Source: Crambe crambe
Lineage: Eukaryota; Porifera; Demospongiae; Poecilosclerida; Crambeidae
Assembly: GCA_963924555.1 (NCBI GenBank)
Contig: OZ004582.1
Coordinates: 1,240,001-1,304,000 of the forward strand
DNA length: 64,000 nucleotides
Reading direction: 5' to 3'
Part shown: piece by piece, positions 31,875 through 42,565 of the stretch
Layout of the letters: every line of letters begins with the position of its first letter
How positions within the stretch are numbered: position 1 is the first letter of the stretch
The notes under the pieces: generated by a model
Seen by the model: only the letters and a program-made list of their open reading frames with translations
Told to the model about the DNA's origin: nothing
The model's database searches: none
Position numbers and translations under genes: made by a program

Positions 31875-33482
31875 GGTGGCGGTTCAACCTTCAGTCAAAA
31901 TTTCCACGTTTTTGAAACTACTCTATAAATTGTGAACAATGTTTCTTACATCTACTTTTAGTATCAGAAAAAAGCTCTTTCTTTGCTCTATTCAGCTATG
32001 TATTCAGTACAAAATAAGTATCTAAGGCCTTAAAGCTATGGTAAGTCTGCAGATGCCACTTTACCACACAAGAATCCAAATTAGACCTAAAGTTCAAGTA
32101 GTTACCTGGGTATTTTGGACTCACTAGGACTGCTAGTTGTGTCCCTTTGCAATGTAGCATTCATTTCCTGCTATCTCGGGCCAACCCCCCACGACAGCTG
32201 GTTGCTCCATTTATCCATTCATAAAAAAAATAATTTTTTAATTGAATTTTAATGAGAAATTAAAAATCATGCTTCCGCGCAAAAGGAAGTTAGTGAACAG
32301 GAAGTGGGGAAAAAATCAGGGCTGTTCAACTGACGTAACTTGAGATATGAGGAAGAAGCTGGCCAGCTAAAATCTTTGCTACTAGACTTATTCTCTGTAA
32401 CCACAAGTACAAGTTTTGACATGAGTGACCACAGCAATGGATACTACAGTGTCCCAAAATTTCTTGTCAAATGAAATCCTCTCAATGCTGAGTCCCTTGG
32501 GTGTCCACACTGTGAAATCACACCACTTCCTCCCAGTGATGGCCATCGTGCCCTGCACCTGATAATAGTAGTTGTGATTCCTTTTCAATACTGCCTTGCC
32601 ATTTTCCAGATTGCAGAAAAATCCCTTCAGAGATGTACATGCTTCGCTAGGAGTGATTTCGCGTGCACTGTAGGGACACTTGTACTCGACCAAACCATTG
32701 GGATCTTCATTATCAGGATTGACAACCCAGTTATCAGGACTACATCCCAGCCAACCTTTGAGGGGGTGAATCATGAAGCCTGCTCTAATTGTACGCAAAT
32801 TTGGATGACCATTTTCCTGCATGTACTTCGCATATTCACCCCATGCAATATCTTCATTATCCCTACCCCAGCGAAGGGATGGAGCTGTGAGGGACGAAGA
32901 CGAATAAAGGAGAGTCTACCAGGGATGTCACTGGTGTTGTTTTTCTGCGTTTACACACCTTCCCAAAGTTTGAGGCTGTTAGTCAGAGACCTGAGGGATC
33001 ATCACTTTGTAGACGAGTTTCTTCCTCAATACCTTGAGCCTCTTTGTTGCTAATGGTGAGGTCATGTTTATACTCCTTACAGAGGCGCAGTAGTTCACTC
33101 TGTGACACATCGGGTTGAGTAGCACTGGCTCCATAAGATGCCTGAGCCGCCTTTGAATTGTTCTCTTTGTCTGAATACCTTTAAGAGATATTAATGTGCA
33201 TGAAAGAGGTAAAATTGAAGTGGAAGTACTTTATGTGTTAGTGGAGCCGCCGAGAGGTGACCTGGGAATTGCCTGTGGAGAGGTGGCCCTAATTGTTATG
33301 GCCACTGGGATACTGCTTAGGGTTGGCTTTCTTCAATCCAATCATGCTGGGACCTACCCCTTGTTTGAGTGGAGTGAAATAATACACACCAAAACAAATG
33401 TACAGGAACTCCCAAATAAGGACTATGTATCATCAGGACCATTCATTAACACACGCACTAATTTGAAGGTTGAACCGCCACC
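31875..33482 (-). mobile_element. TTAA-target TIR element carrying a YqaJ-like nuclease
   Basis: The 19-bp TIR GGTGGCGGTTCAACCTTCA (31875-31893) is repeated exactly inverted at 33464-33482, and TTAA lies directly outside each (31871-31874 and 33483-33486). TTAA duplication is a feature of Kolobok and piggyBac. The only gene, on the minus strand, is a YqaJ-type nuclease. No transposase domain remains, so the element is non-autonomous now. Confidence 0.82.
32388..33180 (-). pseudogene. YqaJ-like (lambda-exonuclease family) nuclease
   Basis: The minus strand reads, with frame changes, LTASNFGKVCKRRKTTP (near 32945-33000), then WLGCSPDNWVVN and GLVEYKCPYS (the catalytic SPD and E-x-K motifs), FFCNLENG, and HNYYYQVQGTMAITGRKWCD. 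These are the ordered motifs of YqaJ/lambda-exonuclease-like PD-(D/E)xK nucleases. The C-terminal half (32388-32822) is one open frame; the N-terminal half has at least two breaks. Such nucleases are frequent in cnidarian and sponge genomes, often with SWIM fingers. Whether it acts in transposition is unknown. Confidence 0.75.
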
Positions 33483-33639
33483 TTAAGTGGTTACTACATA
33501 TAACCCATTCCATATGAAGATGACAGTGAAAGTATTGAAGTGCCAGACACTACCTGTCCTATGAGTATTGCTGATATGACGCTATTTTAGCTAGTGACTG
33601 CCATGCAGTGGATGTGTATACTAACGTGAAACAGTTTAA

Positions 33640-34100
33640 CTTCAGGAGACCTGGGCTCTTTACGTTATCTTAGTCGTCAAGGAATAGCCGTTTCAAGCCA
33701 TTCAAGTAAGCAGGGGAATCTGTATCAACTACTTCTAGCCTGGAGCCATAGTAATGATGTCCTTAAAGACTGGATCAATGAATTATGGGTCAAAGTCTTT
33801 GCGCACTCTCTTGGCTACTATGCGTAAACTGACCAGACCTGCATGGTTTTCCATCATAGCAGATGAGGCCACAGATGTCTGTAGTACTGAACAGCTTAAC
33901 TTATCGATTCGCTGGGTCAGTGATGGCTATTGCATTTTTCCGTGTTCCTGACACAAGGTCAGAAACTTTGTTCACTGTTATTAAAGATCTATTGATGAGA
34001 TGTAACATTAGAGCTCTGCAGAGGGCAAGCCTATGACGGTGCAGCAAACATGCATCAGCGAGCTGTATAAAATTGGTATGGCGAATAATCCTCATCTCAA
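33640..34100 (+). pseudogene. hAT transposase fragment (ZMYM1-like)
   Basis: Plus-strand pieces in changing frames: LRYLSRQGIAVSSHSSKQGN, then RPAWFSIIADEATDVCSTEQ (33830-33895), with the conserved DE-T/A-TD block that includes the first catalytic Asp, then FTVIKDLLMRCNI and YDGAANMHQRA (second Asp region). No C-terminal dimerisation domain is present. Confidence 0.65.
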
Positions 34101-34125
34101 TACATTCCTAATACGGAACTGTCTA

Positions 34126-34620
34126 GTACACGTCATACCTCTATAGTTGCCTTGACAGCTGAGATACCACCAAACAAACAGTCTACTACAGCTGGTGACA
34201 AAAACACCGGTCCAGGTCCACCATGAATAATGGACAAAGCAATAATCTTGCCCACATACAAGTATAGTTCATCCTGAAACCAGAATGTGCACCTCTATAA
34301 TGTCACATAACCTAATGTAATTATTGTGCACAATACAATAATTAATTAGATATGGATTCTAAATAACACCCACCAACCTTACCAGACCTACAATCAAAAT
34401 TCTAACCTGAAATGCAGTTGGATTATAGAGTAGGAGGTCCATCAAGAAGCGAACCATTATTAGCTAAAAGACTCATAAAAATTCCTTTCTTGGTCCACCA
34501 TCATCTACTGCTGCTTCAGAAAAAAAAGCACACAAAATTTTCTCTCGTCAAAACCAAGGCGCAAAACTTCAACATTATCTTCAAAAATATGGCTTCTCCG
34601 AGCTGTAATACGAAAAGACT
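34126..34620 (-). pseudogene. HECT-domain fragment, copy 2
   Basis: The minus strand has SEAAVDDGGPRKEFL (34470-34530), a frame change, and, after an intron-like gap, YVGKIIALSIIHGGPGPVFL through VVDCLFGGISAVKAT (34275-34135). AVDDGGPxxEF and HGGPxP are the same blocks as in the 53-kb gene. It converges with the integrase fragment at 31235-31711 and was separated from it by later insertions. Confidence 0.65.
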
Positions 34621-34689
34621 CCTCACATAACACTTCCTTCTTATGAGTTTTAATAAGTTTATATTACAACCCTTCATATTACCACTAGA

Positions 34690-34740
34690 GGGAGAAAGGG
34701 AGGGAGGGAGAGAAGGAGAGAGAGAGAGAGAGAGAGAGAT
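34690..34740. repeat. GA microsatellite
   Basis: GGGAGGGAGGGAG then (GA)n to 34738. The minus frame over it reads as Ser/Pro/Leu repeats and is not a gene. Confidence 0.9.
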
Positions 34741-34749
34741 TAGGAGGGC

Positions 34750-35960
34750 CAACAGTTAACACCTTGCAATCAACAACTCCAATCCTTCAAGTGCCTTCTT
34801 TAAATTCAAAACAGAAGTGAGCACTTGTGGCAGAGAAGAAAGAAGATCTGTGCCTCTCTCTTCCAATCAGCTTAGTCCATTCCAATTTGCCAGTCACCTC
34901 AATACTTAACTTAACCTGTATAACATGTAGTATACGCACAGCCTACATTATTTATACAATACCAGTGCCCCTCCATCCTCTATTCCTACCTTGGTGAAAA
35001 CTAGGACTTCAGTCTCAGTAACACTAGTGTCCAGCCATCCTGAATATATACATATAGCTACATTCGATCTATGACCATACCTGGAGGTAGTGCAGATAAA
35101 ATTTTCACCCTCTCTTGTAGCCTAGCAAGGGTCAGAGTCTCACACTCCCATAGCAGACCAATAGGTAAGGAAATTGTCATTGCTAGATCTCAATGTTAGC
35201 GAATGAATTTTAATTTTTGAACATTCTGTGTAGGTGTAATGATTCACTGTAGCATTCTGAGAACCTGTAGAGTAAGGGTAGAAGAGAAAGAATATAATTT
35301 CTTTCCAACAAAAATTGTATGTGAAGAAATTGCTTCACGTGGTGTTAGTCTTGTGCAAGCCCTCACAATGTATGATTATCCTGAACTCTCTAAACAGAAA
35401 GCGTGAGAGGAAACATGTCTCCTCAAATCCTGAAATCTTTGTCTTCTCATCTATTTAGCTATGTGTCTTCAGGGGGCCTACTGGAGCCGTAATTACTGTC
35501 AAAGAAGTTGCAAGAAGGTAATGTTTGTCATTTCCAGTGCGTGAAATATCAGAGCACCTTTTTTTTCCAATTTCTGCCTGTAATTCATTGTGAGATGGTA
35601 TCAGAAAAATTCAAAAAGCTTCACAAAATCACAACCTGAACTTGTTGAGTATTCTCCAAGTGGTACACCTACCTCAAAATACTTAAATCCAGTGGTCTTC
35701 AGTTTCCCACCGCTCACCTATACAATGTGAATTTTGTCTGGAAAGTTCAATCCACATCAACTTGTGATTGAAAATTCAGAAAGACATTCCCAAATTTCAT
35801 ACAAGGGAAGTATTTTCTTTGTTTGGCAGACTTACCTCTTCCGTATCGCACCCTCACTGGTGAGTATACATGTATATGTAGTATCTTTAGTGTAGGTGAC
35901 TTCTATTCAACACCTTGTTAGTGCTGTGTGTGTATATCTTGCTACATGTAGGTGATGCTT
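34750..35960. other. Non-coding, with one dispersed repeat
   Basis: I see no gene. 35200-35300 shares GAATGAATTTTA and GAGAACCTGTAGAGTAAGGG with the LTR-like repeats at 7650-7800 and 60650-60790. Confidence 0.5.
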
Positions 35961-35989
35961 CAGCAGCCTCAAATCTGTCTAAAGAAGAA

Positions 35990-36730
35990 ATAGACAAGAG
36001 GGTTAAGATATATGTTGATTTGGAAGACCCTGACATCATCATGGATCTGAGAAGCCATAACACTGGCCATGGTACAAAGTATGGTATCTTCTAGCCTCGT
36101 CCTCAGGCCGTCGGAAGGGGGATGGGGAAGGAAAAGACGGCCTGGTGTCCACTGTCTGCGCATGCGCTTAATTGTACCAGAATTCCTGGTACATCGTTTA
36201 TTTACAGTAAACTGCTCAATGACCAAAGATTCCAGCATCATCTGGCATGTTAGACCAAAACAGAACGGATAATTGGAGCAACATTGCGCACACCAACATT
36301 GAGCGACAACAGTTAATAAATGCAACCCCTAATATCATCCGAGTATTTTCCATTCTCAAATGTTATTTCAGTATCAGATAAAATAGTTTGAATGTCTTCA
36401 TTTAACTCTGCATTAGTTAAATTAAGAGATGCTACTTCTTCTTTCAACTGAAGTATTTCATCACGAATTTTAGAACAGTGCTGCTTTGAACGAATTTCAC
36501 CAGTCTTTGTGCTGCACGATGATTTACTCTGTCCTGTTTTGCTCGTAATTTTATTAACTGAGATTCTGTACAGTGGAGTTTCTTTTCATATTCAAGGATG
36601 GTTTCCTTTTGCTTCCAAATACACTCTTCTTATTTTTGAATAATCGCATCCCTACGTTTCAGCCGTTTTTTGGCATTCCTTCTCCCAGTCCCATGCCTTC
36701 AGTCTCCAAGGCATTTCAGCCACAAGAGGT
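35990..36730 (-). pseudogene. Unclassified transposon protein, coiled-coil part
   Basis: The minus strand, from about 36720, reads ETILEYEKKLHCTESQLIKL, a coiled coil, then after a frame change LKEEVASLNLTNAELNEDIQ and FENGKYSDDIRG, then GLTCQMMLESLVIEQF near 36210. I believe these blocks belong to large uncharacterised proteins repeated in sponge and cnidarian genomes, perhaps of KDZ type; this is memory, not a search. A TIR-like piece at 36094-36168 has landed in it. Confidence 0.4.
36094..36168. repeat. TIR-end sequence of the 258-1012 family
   Basis: TAGCCTCGTCCTCAGGCCGT, then about 24 nt, then GACGGCCTGGTGTCCACTG, parallels TAGCCTCGTTCCCAGGCTCT...GAGAGCCTGGTTTCTACTG at 258-328. The 9-nt hairpin arms differ in sequence between the two but stay complementary. 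TGCGCATGCGCT follows at 36157-36168. Only one end was found. Confidence 0.6.
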
Positions 36731-36854
36731 ATAGTATCTTTTTAAGTTATTTATGAAGGACTCATTTTGGTTTATGGTGGTTGTCAGTCTTCATGGAGGC
36801 TCTATTCACCTTTGATGTACTAATCAATACACCAGTTATGACAAGGACAGATCA

Positions 36855-39586
36855 ATGGTATATACCACCTACATCTTTGAGTGTTTAGCTAGATTGGTTG
36901 CATGTACTGCAGTACAGCTGTTTATTACCTTTACTGGTATTATGCAGAAACTGTCCCAATCCACTTTGACTCAAACTCAGTGTGGTGAATTAACACTTGT
37001 GAGATCACCAGAGCAGGTACATTTATTTAATTTTAGTTACTATGTGGGAGAAGAGGTGCTGAGTGAGTCTAGAAAGGAATACATTCGCATTCAATCTAAG
37101 GTGTATGGAAAGGATCCTACAAAAAAAATTACAGCATGGCATCAGAAGGTAAATGAATGTGCTTTTCAAATGGCTTTGAAGGATCCAAAGGTGCTACTAT
37201 TACCACGGCAACAGTTAATTGAGACAGCACAACGAAAAGCCAGAGAGGCAGGTTATAATTTTGTCAAAGGAAAAAAGCCGTTCCAAGGAAATATCTCCAC
37301 CACTGGAATCACATATTCCAAGATCAGTGAAACTATTCGGATGAAAAAAATTGCAGAGCTTGAAGATGATATCAAAGATTTGAATGATCGTTTAACATAC
37401 AAAGAAAAGCAAAGAGAGCAAGCTACTCTTGCAAGAAATTATAAACTTTGTGATCAGCTAACCGATGAGATGAGAAATGTTAAAACAGAGAAAAGAAAAG
37501 CAGCGAGTACATTACAAGAATGGAAATGAAAGGATCAAAAGTCAAAGTGGTATCACAAAGTCAAAAAGAAGACTAACACTTCATGCTCGGGTACTTCTCC
37601 TCAAAATTCAGCTTGGTTCCCAACTCTAGCCCTGGTTCCACTTGTCCAAGTATGAAATCAGCAGTATCATCGCCTAATTCTAAGCATCTCAGCCACAGTC
37701 CTCACACGACTCCAGTTTAGCTTCAAATTCCTCTCAGCATTTTTTAGCGTAAGGCCTCCCCTTTTGGGGAGGCATTCCAATTCAAGCTGTGCAGCAGATT
37801 CTGAAGTTAGCTATACACCTATTTTGAAACTTTCTCATGCACGGACTCCAGAATCAGACACTACACATTACCCAGCTGATTCCCTCTCAGATAACAGTAT
37901 TTCAAGTTCAGCAGAATCAATGGAATCCTTCACATGTCCCTACAACCTACAAGCAGGTTCTATTTGCCTCTCTCGTAATGATCTAACACTAGAACAGTGT
38001 ATGGAAACACGTTCTCGTTACTGCTCTAGTTCTCATATGCAACCATGTTTAACCTGTTCAGGAATGCTTAGTGCAGCTTCTCTTGTCTTACAGGAAGGTT
38101 ATGCCACTTTATCTTCAAATTAGCAGCTCCTTCCATAGCATATCCTGCAGATGCCATTGGCTTGTATTAGAATTGGTGATCCAGCAAAAGGCAACTCCCA
38201 AAACATTCTTATGCCATTATGCTGGTGCCAATTATTCCAAAATCAGCATGCTGATGAATTCTCTTGCAAACATGGCCTTGAAGAAAAACCCTTAGATAAA
38301 GCATGTGTTAAGACACTGCTTAGCCTTGGCCAAACAGAAAGGGAACGGACATGTTTACGATATATTCTTTTGGAATTTTCTGTCATGTTTTCAAAGCCAT
38401 ACAACTTTCTGCTTGAAAGATCAGATGCTTTGGTGATGAATTAATGAAGCCATTAAAGCAATTCAAGATGTAAGAGAAGCCATTGATGAACTTGCCTCTA
38501 TTGAAAATAAAGTGATTTTGTCAAGTTTTGGGATTGAAGATTCCTGCAGTGAAAGTGATGATGTTGATGATGGTTGTGACAGTGATTCTTCAGATTCTTC
38601 TGATCAATCTGTGACGTGCAATCAAGCTGTTTCCTTATTGAAAGCAAATCAGTGGAACTGGTTTGTACTTCTTGAATCAGAAATTGATTGTGATCAATTG
38701 CACTCAGTGCATCTTTTCTCGACTAAAGAGTGAGGAAATGTCACCCGATGAAAGGAAACTCCTACAGCAATCAAAAGAAGCCACTGAAGCTGCAGAGATT
38801 GATGACGGGGACCAGCTTAGGATAGCTGGAATGGTTAATGGTGATTATCACAAGTGAAAGTGGAAAGCAGCTGATTTTGAAGAAACGAAGGGTAGCAAAG
38901 AGGCGCATGAAGAGGTTACAATCAAAAAATTATTGCTGAGCAAAGATTGTTATGTCGTCGAATATTGCCAAGAGTAAGTGCAATTCAAAGAGAATGCCCT
39001 GACATTTGATGGTAATGTTAAAATTCCCCAGAAAATCACTTATGAACGCATTCGAAAACATTTGGAAGAAGTGTATCATAGACATTTCTCATATGGAAGT
39101 GTGGTGGAATTATGTGTTGCTAGGAACAAAAGACACCGTTCAGCTCAACGATACAAAGGCTTGGCACAGGTGACAAGTAGAAGAGCTAGGAAGGGATTCA
39201 ACCTTCGTTACAACCCAGATGCTCATTGGAGTGGGGCAGTTTATAAAGGTTTAAATTCCTTTCAGTTTCAAGATGGGACTGATATGTTAGTGGTAAACAG
39301 AGATGATACTACAAGCAAGCAGTACACAACCCCAACTGTTCGTGGAATGGAGACACTGACAACACATACTGATTACGTCAACAAATACCCATCTGTGCTA
39401 CAAACAACGTCATATAATTTCCCTCAAACTTTGACAACTAATGAAGTTTGTGTACGTGTGGTTAAAGCACCTGAGCTCATTCACAAGAATCCAACACAGC
39501 ATTATGAGGATATATGTATGTTGAAGGAGATGGAAGCTATCAAATCAGTTTTCATCAATCCTGTTACTGAAACTGCAAAGAAGTAA
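36855..39586 (+). pseudogene. Unclassified transposon protein, main part
   Basis: A set of plus-strand frames: 36855-37529 (ARxxG-type block KAREAGYNFVKGKKPF, then a coiled coil), 37764-38123 (Ser-rich with CPYNLQAG and CLTCSGML Cys motifs), 38151-38444, 38512-38733 (acidic, ESDDVDDGCDSDSSDSSDQS) and 38978-39586 (RKGFNLRYNPDAHWSGAVYK, then MLVVNRDDTTSKQYTTPT). The last is long and well kept. I recall NPDAHWS and NRDD-type blocks from repeated uncharacterised proteins of sponges and cnidarians; the superfamily is not certain. Four or more frame breaks occur. Its start lies only about 130 bp from the minus-strand coil gene. Confidence 0.5.
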
Positions 39587-39589
39587 ACA

Positions 39590-39834
39590 GGGTGCAAGCA
39601 ATCTGGCTGATAGCAGCACACACGAAAAAATACATAATTGGACGGAAGATCACGAATCATATGAGAGTTTCTTATTTTCCAAATATCACTAAAGTGTTTG
39701 AATAAATCGGGTTCATTCTCATGCAGTTCATCTTTTTTCTTGTTGAAACCTTTGAGAAATATGTTCAATTTCTCCCGCACTTCTTGCTTACTACTAGTTG
39801 GTCCCTTCACGGCTGATATGAGCATCAATAGCAA
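39590..39834 (-). pseudogene. Inverted C-terminal piece of the same transposon protein
   Basis: The minus frame has REKLNIFLKGFNKKKDELHE, DIWKIRNSHMIRDLPSNYVF and CCYQPDCLHP. In my memory of this family that Cys-rich block lies downstream of the NRDD block, yet here it is on the opposite strand and directly abuts 39586. I infer a local inversion with loss of the middle. Confidence 0.4.
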
Positions 39835-39839
39835 GTGAG

Positions 39840-41390
39840 AGGTTTTCCTTCACTTTCTCTTCGCTGATGTTGCCTGTAACTGTGTCTTATAGTTAAGTTT
39901 TCGAGTTTCTGGTGTTCCTGAAGTTAACCCGCTCAACTATGTTTAGAGACTGAATGCATGGTGTCATGCATGTACTAGAATGATATCTACTGCTATACTA
40001 GCATGTGGTATTAGCTACGTATAGTGTATGCACACACGACTAATCTTTCTATAAAATAGAGATTCAGGGAGAGTGATCAAGTGCATAGACATGTTAGTTA
40101 GCTAGCTTTTAGACTCAAAATTATACTTACCGTGTACCAAGAAGGCTAGAGGGTCTGGTTTGCGATCGCGACTGAGCGGGTCTGATTGCGCGATTTATTA
40201 ATTGCGCATGCGTACTTGCACAGTAAATTTTAAAAAAATTACGTAATTGAAAATACCCGAGGGCCCTCTTGGAACCATTCTGGTCCAGTTTAATACCTGA
40301 GTAAATGGCCTAGGGCAGGGCAGACTGTTACAACTCTCACTGTGATATGAACCCTTTAACCTATACAGGCCAATTATTGATTATGGGATCAACTAAGGGT
40401 AGATCATGGGAAAGAGTGGACCCAGATGTTGTTTGTCCAGGAGCAATTGGCACAACTGCAGCCGTGCACCCCACTTGCGAACAACGTCCAAGCAGGTTGT
40501 TGTCTTTATGTAGATATAATCAATAATATTGTCATATAGCATGCTTGTAGGTATACACATCTATAGCTGTTTCAGTTTGGGGCAAGATGTTTAAATAGTG
40601 AGCAACAATCCTAGGAGATCGAGATTTTGTCATTATTATTTTTTTTTAACAATATAACAAAACTTATCATTAAAGACTTAGTTATGGGAGCAAGTCTGTG
40701 AGGCTTGAGAAATGGACACGATCACACAATTGCTATCACTACTTAGTGTGGAAAGATTGATTTTTGCCATCACCAGCATTAGCTCTAACATACAGTAAAT
40801 ACTTCTCGCAATCCTTGGCCAGCATTACAAAGGAGCAGATTGCAGATGAGAGACCACCTCATGAGTATGTAGATTCATGCATGAGATATTCTTTGATCAA
40901 TATGTGATGGGGTCCCCATATCTACAATGAGTATGGTATAGTTCCTATAATTATCTATGAAGATTCGTGGATGAGATATCCTTTGATGAACGTACATTTG
41001 GGGATGGGGTCCCCATAATTATCTACAGATGGAGAATGGTACCTACGGAGGTATCTTTTTTGGTATACCTACAATATTATCTGGATGAGGTATTGTTCAT
41101 GTCATGCATACAGACTACCTTGGTTTATTGTTTGTGCAATCATCAGGAGAAGACACACCGTCATAAATGGTCCTTCGAGCTGGATATGGTATGAACTAAT
41201 ATTGCTAATCAGTTTTCTCTCGATTCCCTCGCTGGTTGTTGTCTCAAAGTCGTCCTCTTGTTGACTATGTGCTCCAACTTCTCTCATTTATCTTTTATCG
41301 GTCTCATGTCTACGGTCTCGGGTGTCAGAAAGAGAAGAGAAGAGGCACGGTTTGCAGTTCCATAACTAGACTCATCAACCGTCTATTTTA
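39840..41390. other. Non-coding with a tandem duplication
   Basis: No gene seen. TTGCGCATGCGTAC (40202-40213) is an NRF1-like palindrome. 40862-41050 holds two diverged copies of a segment with GAGATATCCTTTGATGAA and GGGGTCCCCATAATTATCTA. The frames 40967-41287 are by-products. Confidence 0.5.
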
Positions 41391-41401
41391 GAAGGCAAGG
41401 C

Positions 41402-41779
41402 ATGGCCAAAAAGCTTGTTGAGCTTGATCAACAGCATTATTACCAACTTTTAGATCTCATTGAAGAGAAAGATGAGGATGCCTTGGATAATGAACTGGAT
41501 AAACATGATGACTTGCAGAACGATCTGTCGATTTATCAAACCTCAGATAAGGCCTCTAGGGGAATCTCGCTCGCAAGCAGTGAGAAGGTACAAGTCCCTG
41601 GAGTACCATTCCAGTCTCCTACAAAACTACGTTTCGCTTTTGTCGATTTTGACTTTACTTTTCTATTTGTACATACTATGTTAACTGCAATGCAAAATCT
41701 AGACCGTATATCAACAAAATTTTATTTATCTTACTTCATACTAGTGGCATGCAACATTTGGGCCCAGTCCCATACTTAA
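41402..41779 (+). CDS. Unrecognised fragment, perhaps BEL/Pao-like gag
   Basis: MAKKLVELDQQHYYQLLDLI followed by an acidic helix (EKDEDALDNELDKHDDLQND) and a Ser/Pro linker recalls the N-terminal helix region of BEL/Pao gag, but the match is weak, and the last 45 residues look non-coding. No pol domains follow. I would not rely on it. Confidence 0.2.
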   Translation: MAKKLVELDQQHYYQLLDLIEEKDEDALDNELDKHDDLQNDLSIYQTSDKASRGISLASSEKVQVPGVPFQSPTKLRFAFVDFDFTFLFVHTMLTAMQNLDRISTKFYLSYFILVACNIWAQSHT

Positions 41780-42565
41780 TTCCTGAGCTAGAGTTGCTGG
41801 AACTGTGACCTAGAACTAGAAATCCATCGCTAATATTTAATAGAGCTGTGCCTCCTAAATAATAGTACGTGTGCGAGTGAAACTTCCTGAGGTTTGGTGG
41901 CTCTGAAAAGAGCCAGAAGTTGAAGCGATGGCGAAGAGGGAATCCTGAGAGGTAGCTGGAAGTTGAAGATGGTGATGGCGAAGGTCGTGGGACTTGCGCG
42001 ACTAAGGATGGAGAATCTTGGATAGCTTTTAAGAAACTAGAAGTAAACTAGCACTTGGTTTATAAATAAGAAGATGGTTTATAAATAAGAAGATGGTTTA
42101 TAAACTAGTGGATGAAATAATTATTTGAGTATTGAAGTTTCGCTTGGTAAAACTGTACCTATACAGAATCCCAAATCCCTTCACAACTTCTCCGACACCA
42201 CCTCATTTGCTGAAAACTATCAGAAACTGCATGGCCAGCAGCAAGAGACAGCTGTGGGTAAGTTTTGAATTGTACTCAGATAATCACATTCTATGGCTGT
42301 CCTTCACAGTGTGAAGGGATGGAATTACCTTGGAGGCATCTAATCTGGTCAGCTCTCACTAGTGCCTAAGCTGAAGTATGAGCATGCTTATCTCAATTCC
42401 TTCAGCAAAATGTGTGTTGACCTGGCAGCACAGGTGAGTAAAATGCTCACACTATTCAATTCTTATGATTTTTCTTGATCTAGGCTTTAAGTGGCACAGT
42501 AGCACCTGCTCTCAAAATGACTGGGGGTCACATATGCACAAAAAACAGCTGAATTCATTGGCATG

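Noticed and set aside
33196..33486. Plus frame of 96 residues
   Set aside because: Runs into the right TIR of the TTAA element and has no motif.
34516..34752. Minus frame of 78 residues
   Set aside because: Starts in the GA microsatellite; only its far end overlaps real HECT sequence, in another frame.
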